Assembly (NCBI GenBank): GCA_965283955.1
Contig: CBDIQW010000001.1
Coordinates: 1,550,001 to 1,614,000, forward strand
Length of the DNA stretch: 64,000 bases
Reading direction: 5' to 3'
From: Emticicia sp965283955
GTDB lineage: Bacteria > Bacteroidota > Bacteroidia > Cytophagales > Spirosomataceae
Numbering within the stretch: position 1 is the first letter of the stretch; every line of letters starts with the position of its first letter. The notes beneath the pieces were generated by a model, which saw only the letters and a program-made list of their open reading frames with translations, was not told where the DNA came from and ran no database searches. The position numbers and the translations under genes were made by a program. Shown piece by piece: positions 19,441 through 27,572 of this stretch.

Positions 19441-19505
19441 GTAGAACAGGTTTTCAACCTGTTGTTTTCTTATTCTCGGCTGAACAAGTTAGAAACTTGT
19501 TCTAC
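19441..19505. repeat. Double-hairpin palindromic element between recJ and lptB
   Basis: Outer arms GTAGAACAGGTT and AACTTGTTCTAC are inverted with one mismatch in 12. Each half is itself a perfect 8-bp hairpin: AACAGGTT-TTC-AACCTGTT and AACAAGTT-AGA-AACTTGTT. The element begins 5 nt upstream of the lptB start, so it lies in the mRNA leader or promoter of lptB. The layout resembles BIME-type paired REP sequences. Confidence 0.65.
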
Positions 19506-19550
19506 ATGCAAAACTACGCTTTAATCAACAAAAGTCAGCGTTAATATTTC

Positions 19551-21266
19551 TTAACTATACTTAATATCCTTCAACATCAACTGCAAGGTCGTTTTATTAT
19601 TGAAAGTATTTTCATCTATCTGATACGCTATACTAAAATATTTATTAATGTTCAATCGCTGGAAATGTTCTTCCACCATTCCGAAACCTACTGCCGTCAG
19701 AATCGCCCCTGTTTCTTCTTCAAAAAGCTCCAAACGCAAATGTTTTTCTTTCATAACCCTCGGAGCGTATTTGAGCGTAAGGTTTTCTGTCACGAAAACT
19801 GGCTGCATATTTTCTGGGCCAAACGGAGCCATTTGATTCATAATTCGATAAAATTTAGGACTAATTTCGGCCAATTTTATCTTTAAATCAACGGTCACAA
19901 CGGGCGTTAATTGCTCGGGCGTAATGTATTTACTCACCACTCGGTCAAATTCCAATCTGAAAGCATCAATGTTTTCGATGGGCATTGTCATACCCGCAGC
20001 GTGGGTGTGTCCTCCAAACTGTTCGAGCAATTCGGCACATTCTTCGATTGCTCCATAAAGATTAAAACCTGCCACCGAACGAGCCGAACCAGCCGCTTTT
20101 TCGTGCGATTTTGTGAGAATAATTGTCGGACGATAATATTTTTCGATGCAACGGCTCGCCACAATTCCGATAACGCCTTTGTGCCAATCTTCTCGATAAA
20201 GAACCGTACTTTTGGCGGTATTGAGCATCCATTCGTCACCCTCAATCATTGCCAGTGCTTCTTCTGTAATGCGAGAGTCAAAGGTTTTTCGCTCAGAATT
20301 ATGCTTTTGAATTTCACTTGCAAATGCCAAGGCTTCATCATAATCGTCTGATAATAAGAGCTGTACGGCTGCTTTGGCGTGTTTAATTCTGCCTGCGGCA
20401 TTGATTCTTGAGCCTAATACAAAAACCACATTTTCGACCGTCATTGGAGTCATAAAACCTGCTACCTCCTTCAAAGCCTTTAGTCCGATTCGTGGGTTTT
20501 CATTGAGTTTTTTTAAGCCATAAAAAGCCAACACTCGATTTTCGCCCGTAATCGGAACAATATCTGATGCAATACTTACGACACATAAATCCAAAAATTC
20601 ATATAAACTCTCAATCGATATTTCGGTGCGAGTACAGAATGCTTGAAGCAATTTAAAACCAACACCATTTCCTGTCAATTCTTTGTATGGATATGGGCAA
20701 TCTTTACGTTTTGGATCAAGTACAGCAACGGCATCGGGGAGCGTTTCATCAGGTTCGTGGTGGTCGCAGATGATAAAATCTATATCGAATTTTTCTTTAG
20801 CCAAAGTCACTTTATCTTGAGCTTTGATACCACAGTCAAGACAAATTACGAGCGAAACACCCTGCTCAGCCGCCCATTCAATGCCCTGTACGGAAACACC
20901 ATAGCCTTCTTCGTAGCGGTCGGGGTTATAGTATTCTAAATTACCATAAAACGTTGATAGAAAACCATATACGAGTGCCACTGCTGTTGTACCATCCACG
21001 TCATAATCGCCATAAACCATTATCTTTTCGCCATTTTCGATAGCTTCTCTAAGCCGAACAACGGCTTTTTCCATATCTGGCATCAGAAATGGGTCATGTA
21101 AATGGCTTAGTTGCGGACGAAAAAAATCTCGGGCTTCATCGAAAGCAGTAATTCCACGCTGCACGAGCATGGCAGCAAGGGCTTTATCGACATTAATCGC
21201 TTTCGAAAGTTCAACGACGGATTCGGTACTTGGAGTAGGTTTATATGACCAACGTTTTTCGGGCAT
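19551..21266 (-). CDS. recJ: Single-stranded-DNA-specific exonuclease RecJ
   Basis: A 571-residue 5'-3' single-strand DNA exonuclease used in recombination and mismatch/base-excision repair. The DHH phosphoesterase core shows YGDYDVDG (85-92, Asp87/89/91), DCGI and ICDHHEP. The DHHA1 domain shows SRINAAGR and the late motif GHTHAAGMT. Length is typical. The start at 21266 gives the usual RecJ N-terminus (MPEKRWSYKP). It lies downstream of the MlaD-like gene, separated by a terminator, and so is probably expressed on its own. Confidence 0.95.
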   Translation of the reverse strand: MPEKRWSYKPTPSTESVVELSKAINVDKALAAMLVQRGITAFDEARDFFRPQLSHLHDPFLMPDMEKAVVRLREAIENGEKIMVYGDYDVDGTTAVALVYGFLSTFYGNLEYYNPDRYEEGYGVSVQGIEWAAEQGVSLVICLDCGIKAQDKVTLAKEKFDIDFIICDHHEPDETLPDAVAVLDPKRKDCPYPYKELTGNGVGFKLLQAFCTRTEISIESLYEFLDLCVVSIASDIVPITGENRVLAFYGLKKLNENPRIGLKALKEVAGFMTPMTVENVVFVLGSRINAAGRIKHAKAAVQLLLSDDYDEALAFASEIQKHNSERKTFDSRITEEALAMIEGDEWMLNTAKSTVLYREDWHKGVIGIVASRCIEKYYRPTIILTKSHEKAAGSARSVAGFNLYGAIEECAELLEQFGGHTHAAGMTMPIENIDAFRLEFDRVVSKYITPEQLTPVVTVDLKIKLAEISPKFYRIMNQMAPFGPENMQPVFVTENLTLKYAPRVMKEKHLRLELFEEETGAILTAVGFGMVEEHFQRLNINKYFSIAYQIDENTFNNKTTLQLMLKDIKYS

Positions 21267-21367
21267 TGTACAGCTTAGTTTATATAACGAGATGTAAAAT
21301 TACGGATTTATTTATGCTTTTAAACGAAAAACCCTTGTAATAAGCCATTCTTAGGAGCAAAAACAAA

Positions 21368-21403
21368 AATCCGTAGTCTAAGAATTTCTTAAAACTACGG
21401 ATT
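21368..21403 (-). terminator. Terminator of the MlaD-like gene
   Basis: AATCCGTAGT (21368-21377) pairs perfectly with ACTACGGATT (21394-21403). Read on the minus strand it follows the stop at 21427 and is trailed by a T-rich stretch. Confidence 0.7.
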
Positions 21404-21426
21404 CATTGAATATTTCTAAATTCCTA

Positions 21427-22356
21427 TTACTTCTTCTCTTTCTTCCCAAACAACGAAAAATGCACATATCGCTTCGGGTTTGCTTTCATATCGGCCATCA
21501 GAAGAGCAATATTTGCAGCAGTTCTATCGAGGTTTACGTATAGTGAATCATCTTTAGCCAATTTTCCCAATGTTCCTTTTCCTTGATTAATTTCTTTGAT
21601 AACACCCTGCAAACCAGCCACCGATTTATTGAGTTGCACAACGGTTTCGCCCAATTTCATGGCATTGAGCGAATCGGCAAAAGTGCTACTTTTCTGCAAA
21701 ATAGGCTTGATTTGAGCATCAAGGTTATTCGATAGCGTATTCAGATTAGCCGTCAACACAGCGGCATTGGCCGTAATTGCAGAAAGATTTTTTGAGTTTG
21801 CTGCCACTACCCCATTTACACCTGCGGTAGTTTGAGTAGCACTTGCCATTAGTGTTTTGAGAGCCACAGCCGTTTGGTCGAATTGTTTTATAATGGCTGT
21901 TGTAGTTGTCAGAAGTGAATCTACGTTTTTGAGTGTTGGTGCAAGTTTATCTGTCACCGAAGCTACCATTCCTTTTTCAACTTCACTTCCTATTATCCCT
22001 TCATCTCCTAAATCTTTTCCTGCTTCAATTCTGAGTTTTACTACTTTTCCGCCTAAAAGACCATTATCAGCTAAAATAGCAACGGTTTTATCGCTAATTT
22101 TGATGTCTCGCTTGATGGCCAACATTACTTTTATACGGTTTTTATCTTGCTCTGGTTCGACTAAAACCACACGACCCACTGGCACACCATTGAAGGTTAC
22201 AGGGTTAGAAGTTTGCAAGCCTTCTGCATTTTCGTAATAGGTATAATATTCATTTTCGGTACGGAAAATATCCAAACCTTTCAAGAAATTAAATCCTAAA
22301 TAAAATATTGCAAAAGCAATAATACCCAATAAACCAACTTTGTATTCTTTTTTCAT
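21427..22356 (-). CDS. MCE/MlaD-family lipid transport protein
   Basis: A 309-residue protein with an N-terminal membrane anchor (about residues 7-26, VGLLGIIAFAIFYLGFNF). A single MCE domain follows (NAEGLQTSNPVTFNGVPVGRV, then DNGLLGGKVVKLRI), and then a long Ala/Leu/Asn/Thr-rich helical region (about 130-290). This is the MlaD-type substrate-binding subunit of inter-membrane phospholipid transport; ring-forming helices are expected. The permease and ATPase partners are not here, although MCE genes next to a cell-wall amidase are usual in Bacteroidota. A repeat element directly abuts the start codon, and the promoter lies about 40 nt further upstream. Confidence 0.85.
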   Translation of the reverse strand: MKKEYKVGLLGIIAFAIFYLGFNFLKGLDIFRTENEYYTYYENAEGLQTSNPVTFNGVPVGRVVLVEPEQDKNRIKVMLAIKRDIKISDKTVAILADNGLLGGKVVKLRIEAGKDLGDEGIIGSEVEKGMVASVTDKLAPTLKNVDSLLTTTTAIIKQFDQTAVALKTLMASATQTTAGVNGVVAANSKNLSAITANAAVLTANLNTLSNNLDAQIKPILQKSSTFADSLNAMKLGETVVQLNKSVAGLQGVIKEINQGKGTLGKLAKDDSLYVNLDRTAANIALLMADMKANPKRYVHFSLFGKKEKK

Positions 22357-22380
22357 AACCCCTAACCCCTAAAGGGGGAC
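22357..22380. repeat. Gene-edge palindromic repeat, copy 1
   Basis: Begins at the base next to the MlaD-like start codon (22354-22356). It contains CCCCTAACCCCTAAAGGGGG and is the inverted partner of the copy at 22470-22491. In the mRNA it forms the immediate 5' leader. Confidence 0.75.
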
Positions 22381-22393
22381 TTTTATTTTTTCA

Positions 22394-22424
22394 CAAAAGT
22401 ACGCTAAAGCAATCTACAAACCAA
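22394..22424 (-). promoter_or_regulatory. Promoter of the MlaD-like gene
   Basis: On the minus strand TTG (22422-22424) is followed after 20 bp by TACTTTTG (22394-22401), a good Bacteroidota promoter. It sits between two inverted repeat copies. Confidence 0.55.
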
Positions 22425-22469
22425 AACTCATAATTTGTAAAAAGAAAACTTAAAAAAAACATCGTTTGT

Positions 22470-22491
22470 TCCCCTTTAGGGGTTAGGGGTT
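22470..22491. repeat. Gene-edge palindromic repeat, copy 2
   Basis: TCCCCTTTAGGGGTTAGGGGTT is the exact inverse of copy 1 except for one extra G there. It overlaps the 3' end of the amidase gene, encoding its final Thr-Pro-Asn-Pro and the stop codon. Confidence 0.75.
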
Positions 22492-23252
22492 TTCTCCTTC
22501 TCTTCCTTATACGCCTTAACTGCCTTAAATATTGCTTCGGCTATTTTATCTTGTCCGTCGGAGCTACCCAGTATTTTCTTATCAGCGGCATTCGTCAAGT
22601 ATCCTGTTTCGACATAAACGCTTGGCATTGTTGTTTGCCACAGAAGCTGAAATCCTGCTTGTTTTACGCCACGACTACGATGCCCTACTTTCGAGATTTG
22701 TTTTTCAACCATACTTGCCAGTTTTACGCTTTCTTTCATAAAGGCATTCTGATAATTGGCGAGCATAATATTGGCCATTGGCGAGCTAAGGTCATAGCCT
22801 TTGTAGTTTTTCTTGTAGTTATCTTCCATCAAAATAACTTCGTTTTCACGCATGGCGAGTTCAAGGTTATCTTCAGTTTTGTGCAAACCCATTACGTAGG
22901 TTTCCGAACCACTCAATTTTGATGAATGTGGATTTGCATTGACATGAATACAGATAAACAAATCGGCTTTATTACGGTTGGCAATGGCCGCTCGTTCATG
23001 CAGCGGAATGAAAACATCGGTCTTTCGGGTATAAATTACTTTTACGCCCGGAAGGTTTTGTTGCAACTTTTTTCCCAATTTGAGCGTCACATTTAGAGCT
23101 ATGTCTTTTTCTTGGAGCTTGCTATGATGGGTGCCAGGGTCTTTGCCACCATGCCCTGCGTCAATTACAATCGTTCGAATTTTCCCGCTCTGAGCATGAG
23201 CCATTTCGAGCGAGAATATAATGATAAGTAGGACTTTAAGATTTTTTAACAT
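22476..23252 (-). CDS. N-acetylmuramoyl-L-alanine amidase (Amidase_3)
   Basis: A 258-residue periplasmic zinc amidase (signal peptide ending in AHAQ) that cleaves the bond between MurNAc and the stem peptide, as in daughter-cell separation. Zinc ligands are visible as His34 in DAGHGG, Glu48 in LQEKD and the His of ICIHVNAN; the catalytic Glu is in YVETGYLTN. It is short, with no AMIN domain. The last residues (TPNP) and the stop codon come from a dispersed repeat, so the native C-terminus may have been altered by its insertion. It heads the minus-strand run and diverges from the LptD-like gene. Confidence 0.92.
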   Translation of the reverse strand: MLKNLKVLLIIIFSLEMAHAQSGKIRTIVIDAGHGGKDPGTHHSKLQEKDIALNVTLKLGKKLQQNLPGVKVIYTRKTDVFIPLHERAAIANRNKADLFICIHVNANPHSSKLSGSETYVMGLHKTEDNLELAMRENEVILMEDNYKKNYKGYDLSSPMANIMLANYQNAFMKESVKLASMVEKQISKVGHRSRGVKQAGFQLLWQTTMPSVYVETGYLTNAADKKILGSSDGQDKIAEAIFKAVKAYKEEKEKTPNP

Positions 23253-23520
23253 GATTTTATGGGCAAACGTTCTTTCACTACTATATAATAGCTAATTTTG
23301 TGCCATTAGTAAGCGTTAATAGAATAGTTTTTGCAGAAAAAGCCAAAAAATTGAAGATTTAGATAAATACTCGGCACGGCTTTCTCTCGTAGTTTATAAT
23401 AATAGGACATTTTTTACAAAGATACGTTTTTTGGAACAACTTAGAAAACATACATCCCACCATAAAAAGGGACTAAAAACACTTACGAATTTGACATTTG
23501 CAAGGTTGAATACATTGCAA

Positions 23521-26469
23521 ATGTCAGGTTTTCAAATAGCTTTCGGTCTGTTATTTTTATTAACATTCAATACTTTTGCACAGTTTCCGGGCAGTGGTCG
23601 ATTACAAAACCTCGGAGGAGGAAATACTTCTCGCCCTACAAGCACACGTCCAACGAGTACACCTCGCCCATTAGGAAATAAACTTTTTGAAGAAAAGAGA
23701 GACACTACTCGTGTTTCGATTCCTGACTCCCTTCGCAGTAAAGACACGGGTCTTCAAACAACTGTAAAATATGTAGCTGAAGATTCGACAGTAATGGATG
23801 TTTCGGGAGAAGTAATTAACCTTTATGGCAAAGCGGTTGTAACCTACGGAGATATTGAACTAAAAGCCGATTACATTAAAATTGATTGGGGAAAAAGCGA
23901 AATTTTTGCCCATGGCTCGCCCGATACCACAAAAGCGAATCGTACTAAAGGGAAACCTATTTTTTCGCAAGGTGGCGATAATTATAATACCGATACGATT
24001 CGGTATAATTTCAAGTCAAAAAAAGCAATTATTAAAAATATTGTAACCCAACAAGGCGAGGGCTTTGTGACGGGTGAGCGTGTAAAAAAAGATGCTAACG
24101 ATGACATGTATTTGGTCGATGCTAAATACACAACTTGTAATCTGAAAGAACCCCATTTTCATATTTCTGCCCGAAAAATCAAACTTGTCAATAAAAAACA
24201 GATTATTTCGGGGCCGTTCAATTTTGTATTAAGTGGCATTCCACTGCCCATTGGATTGCCTTTTGGATTCTTTCCTGTACCTAAAAATAAAGAAGCTGGT
24301 ACTTCGGGAATCATCATGGGTACGTATGGCGAAGACCCAAATAATAGAGGTTTTTACTTCAAAGATTTTGGTTATTATTTTGCTGTCAACGAAAAAATCG
24401 GTGTAAAACTCATTGGTCAAATTTATACAAAAGGGAGTTTCGGACTTGGTATTCAATCAAATTACTCTAAACGATATAAATATTCGGGAAGCCTAAATTT
24501 TCAATATAATTACAACAATAATACGCCAGAAGTTGTGGCAACCGATGATTTGAATAACTATAAAACTAAGGATTTTAATCTTAGTTGGTCGCATTCTCCA
24601 GCCAATAAACGTCCCGACCGTAGTTTTTCTTCATCGGTCAATTTACGTAGTAATGGCTTCAACCGAAACAACGTAAATACGGTTGATGTAAGCAATTATT
24701 TGAGCAGCACGTCCAACTCTTCAGTACAGTTTGGACGCACCTTCGCCCAAAAAGTAGTAACGAGTTCGGGTATTAATATCTCCCAGAACTTCACGACTGG
24801 ACAAGTTGATGCTTCGGCTAATTATAGTATTGGTTTAAACCAATTTAATCCTTTTGTACCAGAAAAAAAGCAAATTGGGCGTTGGTTCGAGTCGTTTAGG
24901 GTTGGCTTAAACGTAAGTGGAGGCTACCAAGCAACGAACGTACGAGTAAATAGTATCACAAATTATTCTGATTATAAAATTGTGCGTGAAAACGCCGATG
25001 GTACTTACTCTTCTATCGAAGCAAAACCTTTGACGAATGAAGAAATCAGACTTCGTGATGCCAATCCGCTGACCTTGACTATCGAAGAACGAGTTGCTCA
25101 AAAAGCCTTACAAGAACGCCTTAGTAATGTAAGAAAATTGAATAGCTTGGATGCTATTAATGAGGTTTTGAAAGATGGCAAATTCACAAGCACCTATTCG
25201 ATTCCGATTTCTTTGCCAAATTTCAAGATTGCCCGATACATCAACTTTACGCCAAGTATATCGCTCAGAGGTGACATTTCGACTCAAAGCCTTAGTTATG
25301 AATACATTGCGAGCGAAAATGCAGTAAAAATAGATACCGTAAAAGGTTTCTTTCCTACCTACCAAACATCGGTTTCGGGTGGAATGAATACCCGTGTTTA
25401 TGGAACTTATCAGTTTAAAGGCAAGGGACGTTTGCAGGCAATTCGTCATACATTAGCACCCTCATTGAGCTTGAGTTATGCTCCTGACTTCACGAAGCGA
25501 CTTTTTGATTATAAAGTTGTAAGAATTGATAAAAATACTGTCAATGGGGTAACAACTTATGATACCCTACGACGACTACTATCTAAATATCCAACTTTGG
25601 GCTCTTCGGCTGGTGCCTCGGGGAATGTTAGTTTTAGTTTAACCAACCAATTAGAGGCAAAAGTTCGCTCAAAATCTGATACAGCGGCCAAAGCTTTTGA
25701 AAAGGTTTCGTTGCTCGATAATTTAAGCTTAAGCACGGCCTATAACTTATTGGCTATCGGTGACTCAATGAATCTATCAAACATCAATCTGAGTGCTAAT
25801 ACCAATTTGTTCAAAAATCTGATAAACCTAAACATGGGTGCAAGCCTTGACCCTTATTTTTATCAAGAAGAAAGTACTGCCGAATTAAGAGCCTTGAATC
25901 CTGCGGGGCGTATCAGACGTTTTTATAAAATTCAACAAGTGAAAGGAATTGCGGGTTTGGCTACGCTCCGTTCGGCCAATATTGCTATTTCAACTCGGCT
26001 TTCGCCTGCAACTTTCAACCCAGATAAAGCAAAACCAAAGACGAATACTCAAAGTAATAATCCACAAATGGATGCAATGAAAAAATTTGTGGCAGCAAAT
26101 CCCGAACTCTACGTTGACTTTACGATTCCGTGGTCGCTGAGTTTGAGCTATAACTTAAATTATTCAAAGCAAGGTTTGGCCGACCCACAAATCACGCAAG
26201 CTATCACGGTTCAAGGAGATTTGAGCCTTACGCCAAAATGGAAATTAGGTTTCAATACTGGTTATGATATGCAGTTAAAAGCACCAACATTGACCAATAT
26301 CACGATTCATCGTGAACTTCACTGTTGGGATATGGCATTTAACTGGACTCCGATTTCGGGATATTCGGTGCGTAGTAGTTATTCGTTTACACTTAATGTG
26401 CGAAGTGCTTTATTGCAAGAACTAAAAGTAAGCCGTAGAAGACAATTTGTTGGTAGTGGAGGGTTTTAA
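23521..26469 (+). CDS. LptD-like outer-membrane LPS assembly protein
   Basis: About 982 residues if started at the ATG at 23521, which opens a signal peptide (MSGFQIAFGLLFLLTFNTFAQ). An in-frame TTG at 23431 would add 30 residues and is less likely. The N-terminal periplasmic part (about residues 85-230) is an OstA/LptA-like jelly roll (LYGKAVVTYGDIELKADYIKID). The rest has alternating beta-strands and ends in Phe, as expected for a large outer-membrane barrel. Bacteroidota genomes usually annotate this as putative LPS assembly protein LptD. Cys in TTCNLKEPH is conserved-looking. Its neighbourhood (lptB, MCE protein, amidase) supports an envelope role. Confidence 0.85.
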   Translation: MSGFQIAFGLLFLLTFNTFAQFPGSGRLQNLGGGNTSRPTSTRPTSTPRPLGNKLFEEKRDTTRVSIPDSLRSKDTGLQTTVKYVAEDSTVMDVSGEVINLYGKAVVTYGDIELKADYIKIDWGKSEIFAHGSPDTTKANRTKGKPIFSQGGDNYNTDTIRYNFKSKKAIIKNIVTQQGEGFVTGERVKKDANDDMYLVDAKYTTCNLKEPHFHISARKIKLVNKKQIISGPFNFVLSGIPLPIGLPFGFFPVPKNKEAGTSGIIMGTYGEDPNNRGFYFKDFGYYFAVNEKIGVKLIGQIYTKGSFGLGIQSNYSKRYKYSGSLNFQYNYNNNTPEVVATDDLNNYKTKDFNLSWSHSPANKRPDRSFSSSVNLRSNGFNRNNVNTVDVSNYLSSTSNSSVQFGRTFAQKVVTSSGINISQNFTTGQVDASANYSIGLNQFNPFVPEKKQIGRWFESFRVGLNVSGGYQATNVRVNSITNYSDYKIVRENADGTYSSIEAKPLTNEEIRLRDANPLTLTIEERVAQKALQERLSNVRKLNSLDAINEVLKDGKFTSTYSIPISLPNFKIARYINFTPSISLRGDISTQSLSYEYIASENAVKIDTVKGFFPTYQTSVSGGMNTRVYGTYQFKGKGRLQAIRHTLAPSLSLSYAPDFTKRLFDYKVVRIDKNTVNGVTTYDTLRRLLSKYPTLGSSAGASGNVSFSLTNQLEAKVRSKSDTAAKAFEKVSLLDNLSLSTAYNLLAIGDSMNLSNINLSANTNLFKNLINLNMGASLDPYFYQEESTAELRALNPAGRIRRFYKIQQVKGIAGLATLRSANIAISTRLSPATFNPDKAKPKTNTQSNNPQMDAMKKFVAANPELYVDFTIPWSLSLSYNLNYSKQGLADPQITQAITVQGDLSLTPKWKLGFNTGYDMQLKAPTLTNITIHRELHCWDMAFNWTPISGYSVRSSYSFTLNVRSALLQELKVSRRRQFVGSGGF

Positions 26470-26470
26470 G

Positions 26471-26502
26471 CCAGCCCCCCAGCCCCCGATGGAGGAGCTA
26501 AG
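26471..26502. repeat. Gene-edge palindromic repeat, copy 3
   Basis: Begins about 2 nt after the LptD-like stop codon. Read on the minus strand it has AGCTCCTCCATCGGGGGC followed by G-rich sequence, the same subtype as the copy inside the gene at 57210. It forms an inverted pair with copy 4 between two convergent genes. Confidence 0.65.
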
Positions 26503-26520
26503 GAACTGAATACCATATAA

Positions 26521-26555
26521 TAGCCCTCCCTATTGGGGAGGGTTGGGAGGGGCTT
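26521..26555. repeat. Gene-edge palindromic repeat, copy 4
   Basis: Contains CCCTCCCTATTGGGGAGGG and a G-rich tail ending GGGGCTT that runs into the stop codon of the PfkB kinase gene (26555-26557). It closely resembles the copy inside the coding sequence at 39541. Confidence 0.75.
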
Positions 26556-27469
26556 TACAACTCAAACGTAGCCAGTTTTCTGAATTCTTCTACACGAGCT
26601 GCGATTTCATCTTGCGTAAGGTTTTGGATTCGTTCCGAACCAAATCTTTCTACGCAGAAAGAAGCCATTGCCGAACCATAAACGATGGCACGCTTCATAT
26701 TTTCAAAACTCAAATCATCGGTTTTTGCTAAATGAGAGATAAATCCACCGGCAAAAGTATCACCCGCTCCCGTTGGGTCGAAAACTTCTTCTAATGGTAA
26801 TGCGGGGCAGAAGAAAATATCATCATTTTGGAATAATAATGCACCGTGTTCGCCTTTCTTGATGATAAGCGTTTTTGGTCCCATTGCCATGATAGTTTTA
26901 GCTGCACGACGCAACGAATAATCGCCCGAAAGCATACGAGCTTCTTCATCGTTGATAGTTACGCAATCAACATCTTTCAACAATGCCTTCAGATCATCCA
27001 GAGCAATATCAATCCAAAGGTTCATTGTATCAAGTAATACAAACTTCGGACGTTTTTTCAAACGCTTCAAAACCAAATGTTGAATAGCTGGAGCAGTGTT
27101 TCCGAGCATCAAGAAATCACAATCTTGGTACGATTCTGGAATCTTCGGGTCGAAGTTTTCCATTACATTCAACTGAACTTCTACCGTATCACGGCTATTC
27201 ATATCGTTGTGGTAGCGGCCATGCCAAAAGAACGATTTTTCGCCTTTTCTGATTTCAAGACCGTCCACGTTTACACCATGACTCACCAAAGTGTCAATCA
27301 TTTCTTGTGGAAAATCTTCACCAACAACCGCAACGAGGTTATTTTCTTTTACGAAGTATGAAGCAGTAAGCGTAATGAAAGTGGCTGCTCCGCCAATGAT
27401 TTTATCTGTTTTTCCGAATGGCGTTTCCAATTTATCAAACGCTACCGAACCTACTGTAAGTAATGACAT
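26555..27469 (-). CDS. PfkB-family sugar/nucleoside kinase
   Basis: A 304-residue ribokinase/PfkB-family kinase that phosphorylates a sugar or nucleoside with ATP. The second PfkB signature DPTGAGDTFAGGFI carries the catalytic Asp and anion hole, and the N-terminal IIGGAATF forms the substrate-side glycine pair. The family is broad, so the substrate is open (adenosine, ribose or fructose type). The gene is bracketed by inverted copies of the same repeat: one overlaps its stop codon, the other lies 3 nt from its start, like a gene cassette. Confidence 0.85.
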   Translation of the reverse strand: MSLLTVGSVAFDKLETPFGKTDKIIGGAATFITLTASYFVKENNLVAVVGEDFPQEMIDTLVSHGVNVDGLEIRKGEKSFFWHGRYHNDMNSRDTVEVQLNVMENFDPKIPESYQDCDFLMLGNTAPAIQHLVLKRLKKRPKFVLLDTMNLWIDIALDDLKALLKDVDCVTINDEEARMLSGDYSLRRAAKTIMAMGPKTLIIKKGEHGALLFQNDDIFFCPALPLEEVFDPTGAGDTFAGGFISHLAKTDDLSFENMKRAIVYGSAMASFCVERFGSERIQNLTQDEIAARVEEFRKLATFEL

Positions 27470-27472
27470 AGA

Positions 27473-27502
27473 TACCCCCAGCCCCTAAAGGGGAGCTTTT
27501 AT
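27473..27502. repeat. Gene-edge palindromic repeat, copy 5
   Basis: ACCCCCAGCCCCTAAAGGGG lies 3 nt upstream of the kinase start codon (27467-27469). It forms an inverted pair with copy 6, enclosing the kinase promoter region. Confidence 0.7.
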
Positions 27503-27526
27503 TTAGATTGTTAATAAAAAATTTTG

Positions 27527-27534
27527 CAAATATA
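27527..27534 (-). promoter_or_regulatory. -7 element for the PfkB kinase gene
   Basis: TATATTTG on the minus strand matches TAnnTTTG, 58 nt before the start codon and between the inverted repeat copies 5 and 6. No good -33 element is seen, because the expected position falls at the edge of copy 6. Confidence 0.4.
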
Positions 27535-27548
27535 GCATTTTTATCATT

Positions 27549-27570
27549 CTCCTTTAGGGGTTAGGGGTGG
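27549..27570. repeat. Gene-edge palindromic repeat, copy 6
   Basis: CTCCTTTAGGGGTTAGGGGT ends 2 nt before the stop codon (27573-27575) of the GNAT-like gene, with the G-rich end facing that gene. Confidence 0.7.
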
Positions 27571-27572
27571 TT

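Noticed and set aside
19911..20351. 146-codon plus-strand frame opposite recJ
   Set aside because: It is antisense to conserved RecJ motifs and has Cys/His/Phe-rich composition typical of shadow frames.
23431..23520. TTG at 23431 as start of the LptD-like protein
   Set aside because: It would add 30 basic/polar residues in front of a clear signal peptide beginning at the ATG at 23521.
22357..27570. The gene-edge repeats as a CRISPR array
   Set aside because: The copies are far apart, vary in sequence and orientation, and no regular spacers or cas genes are present.
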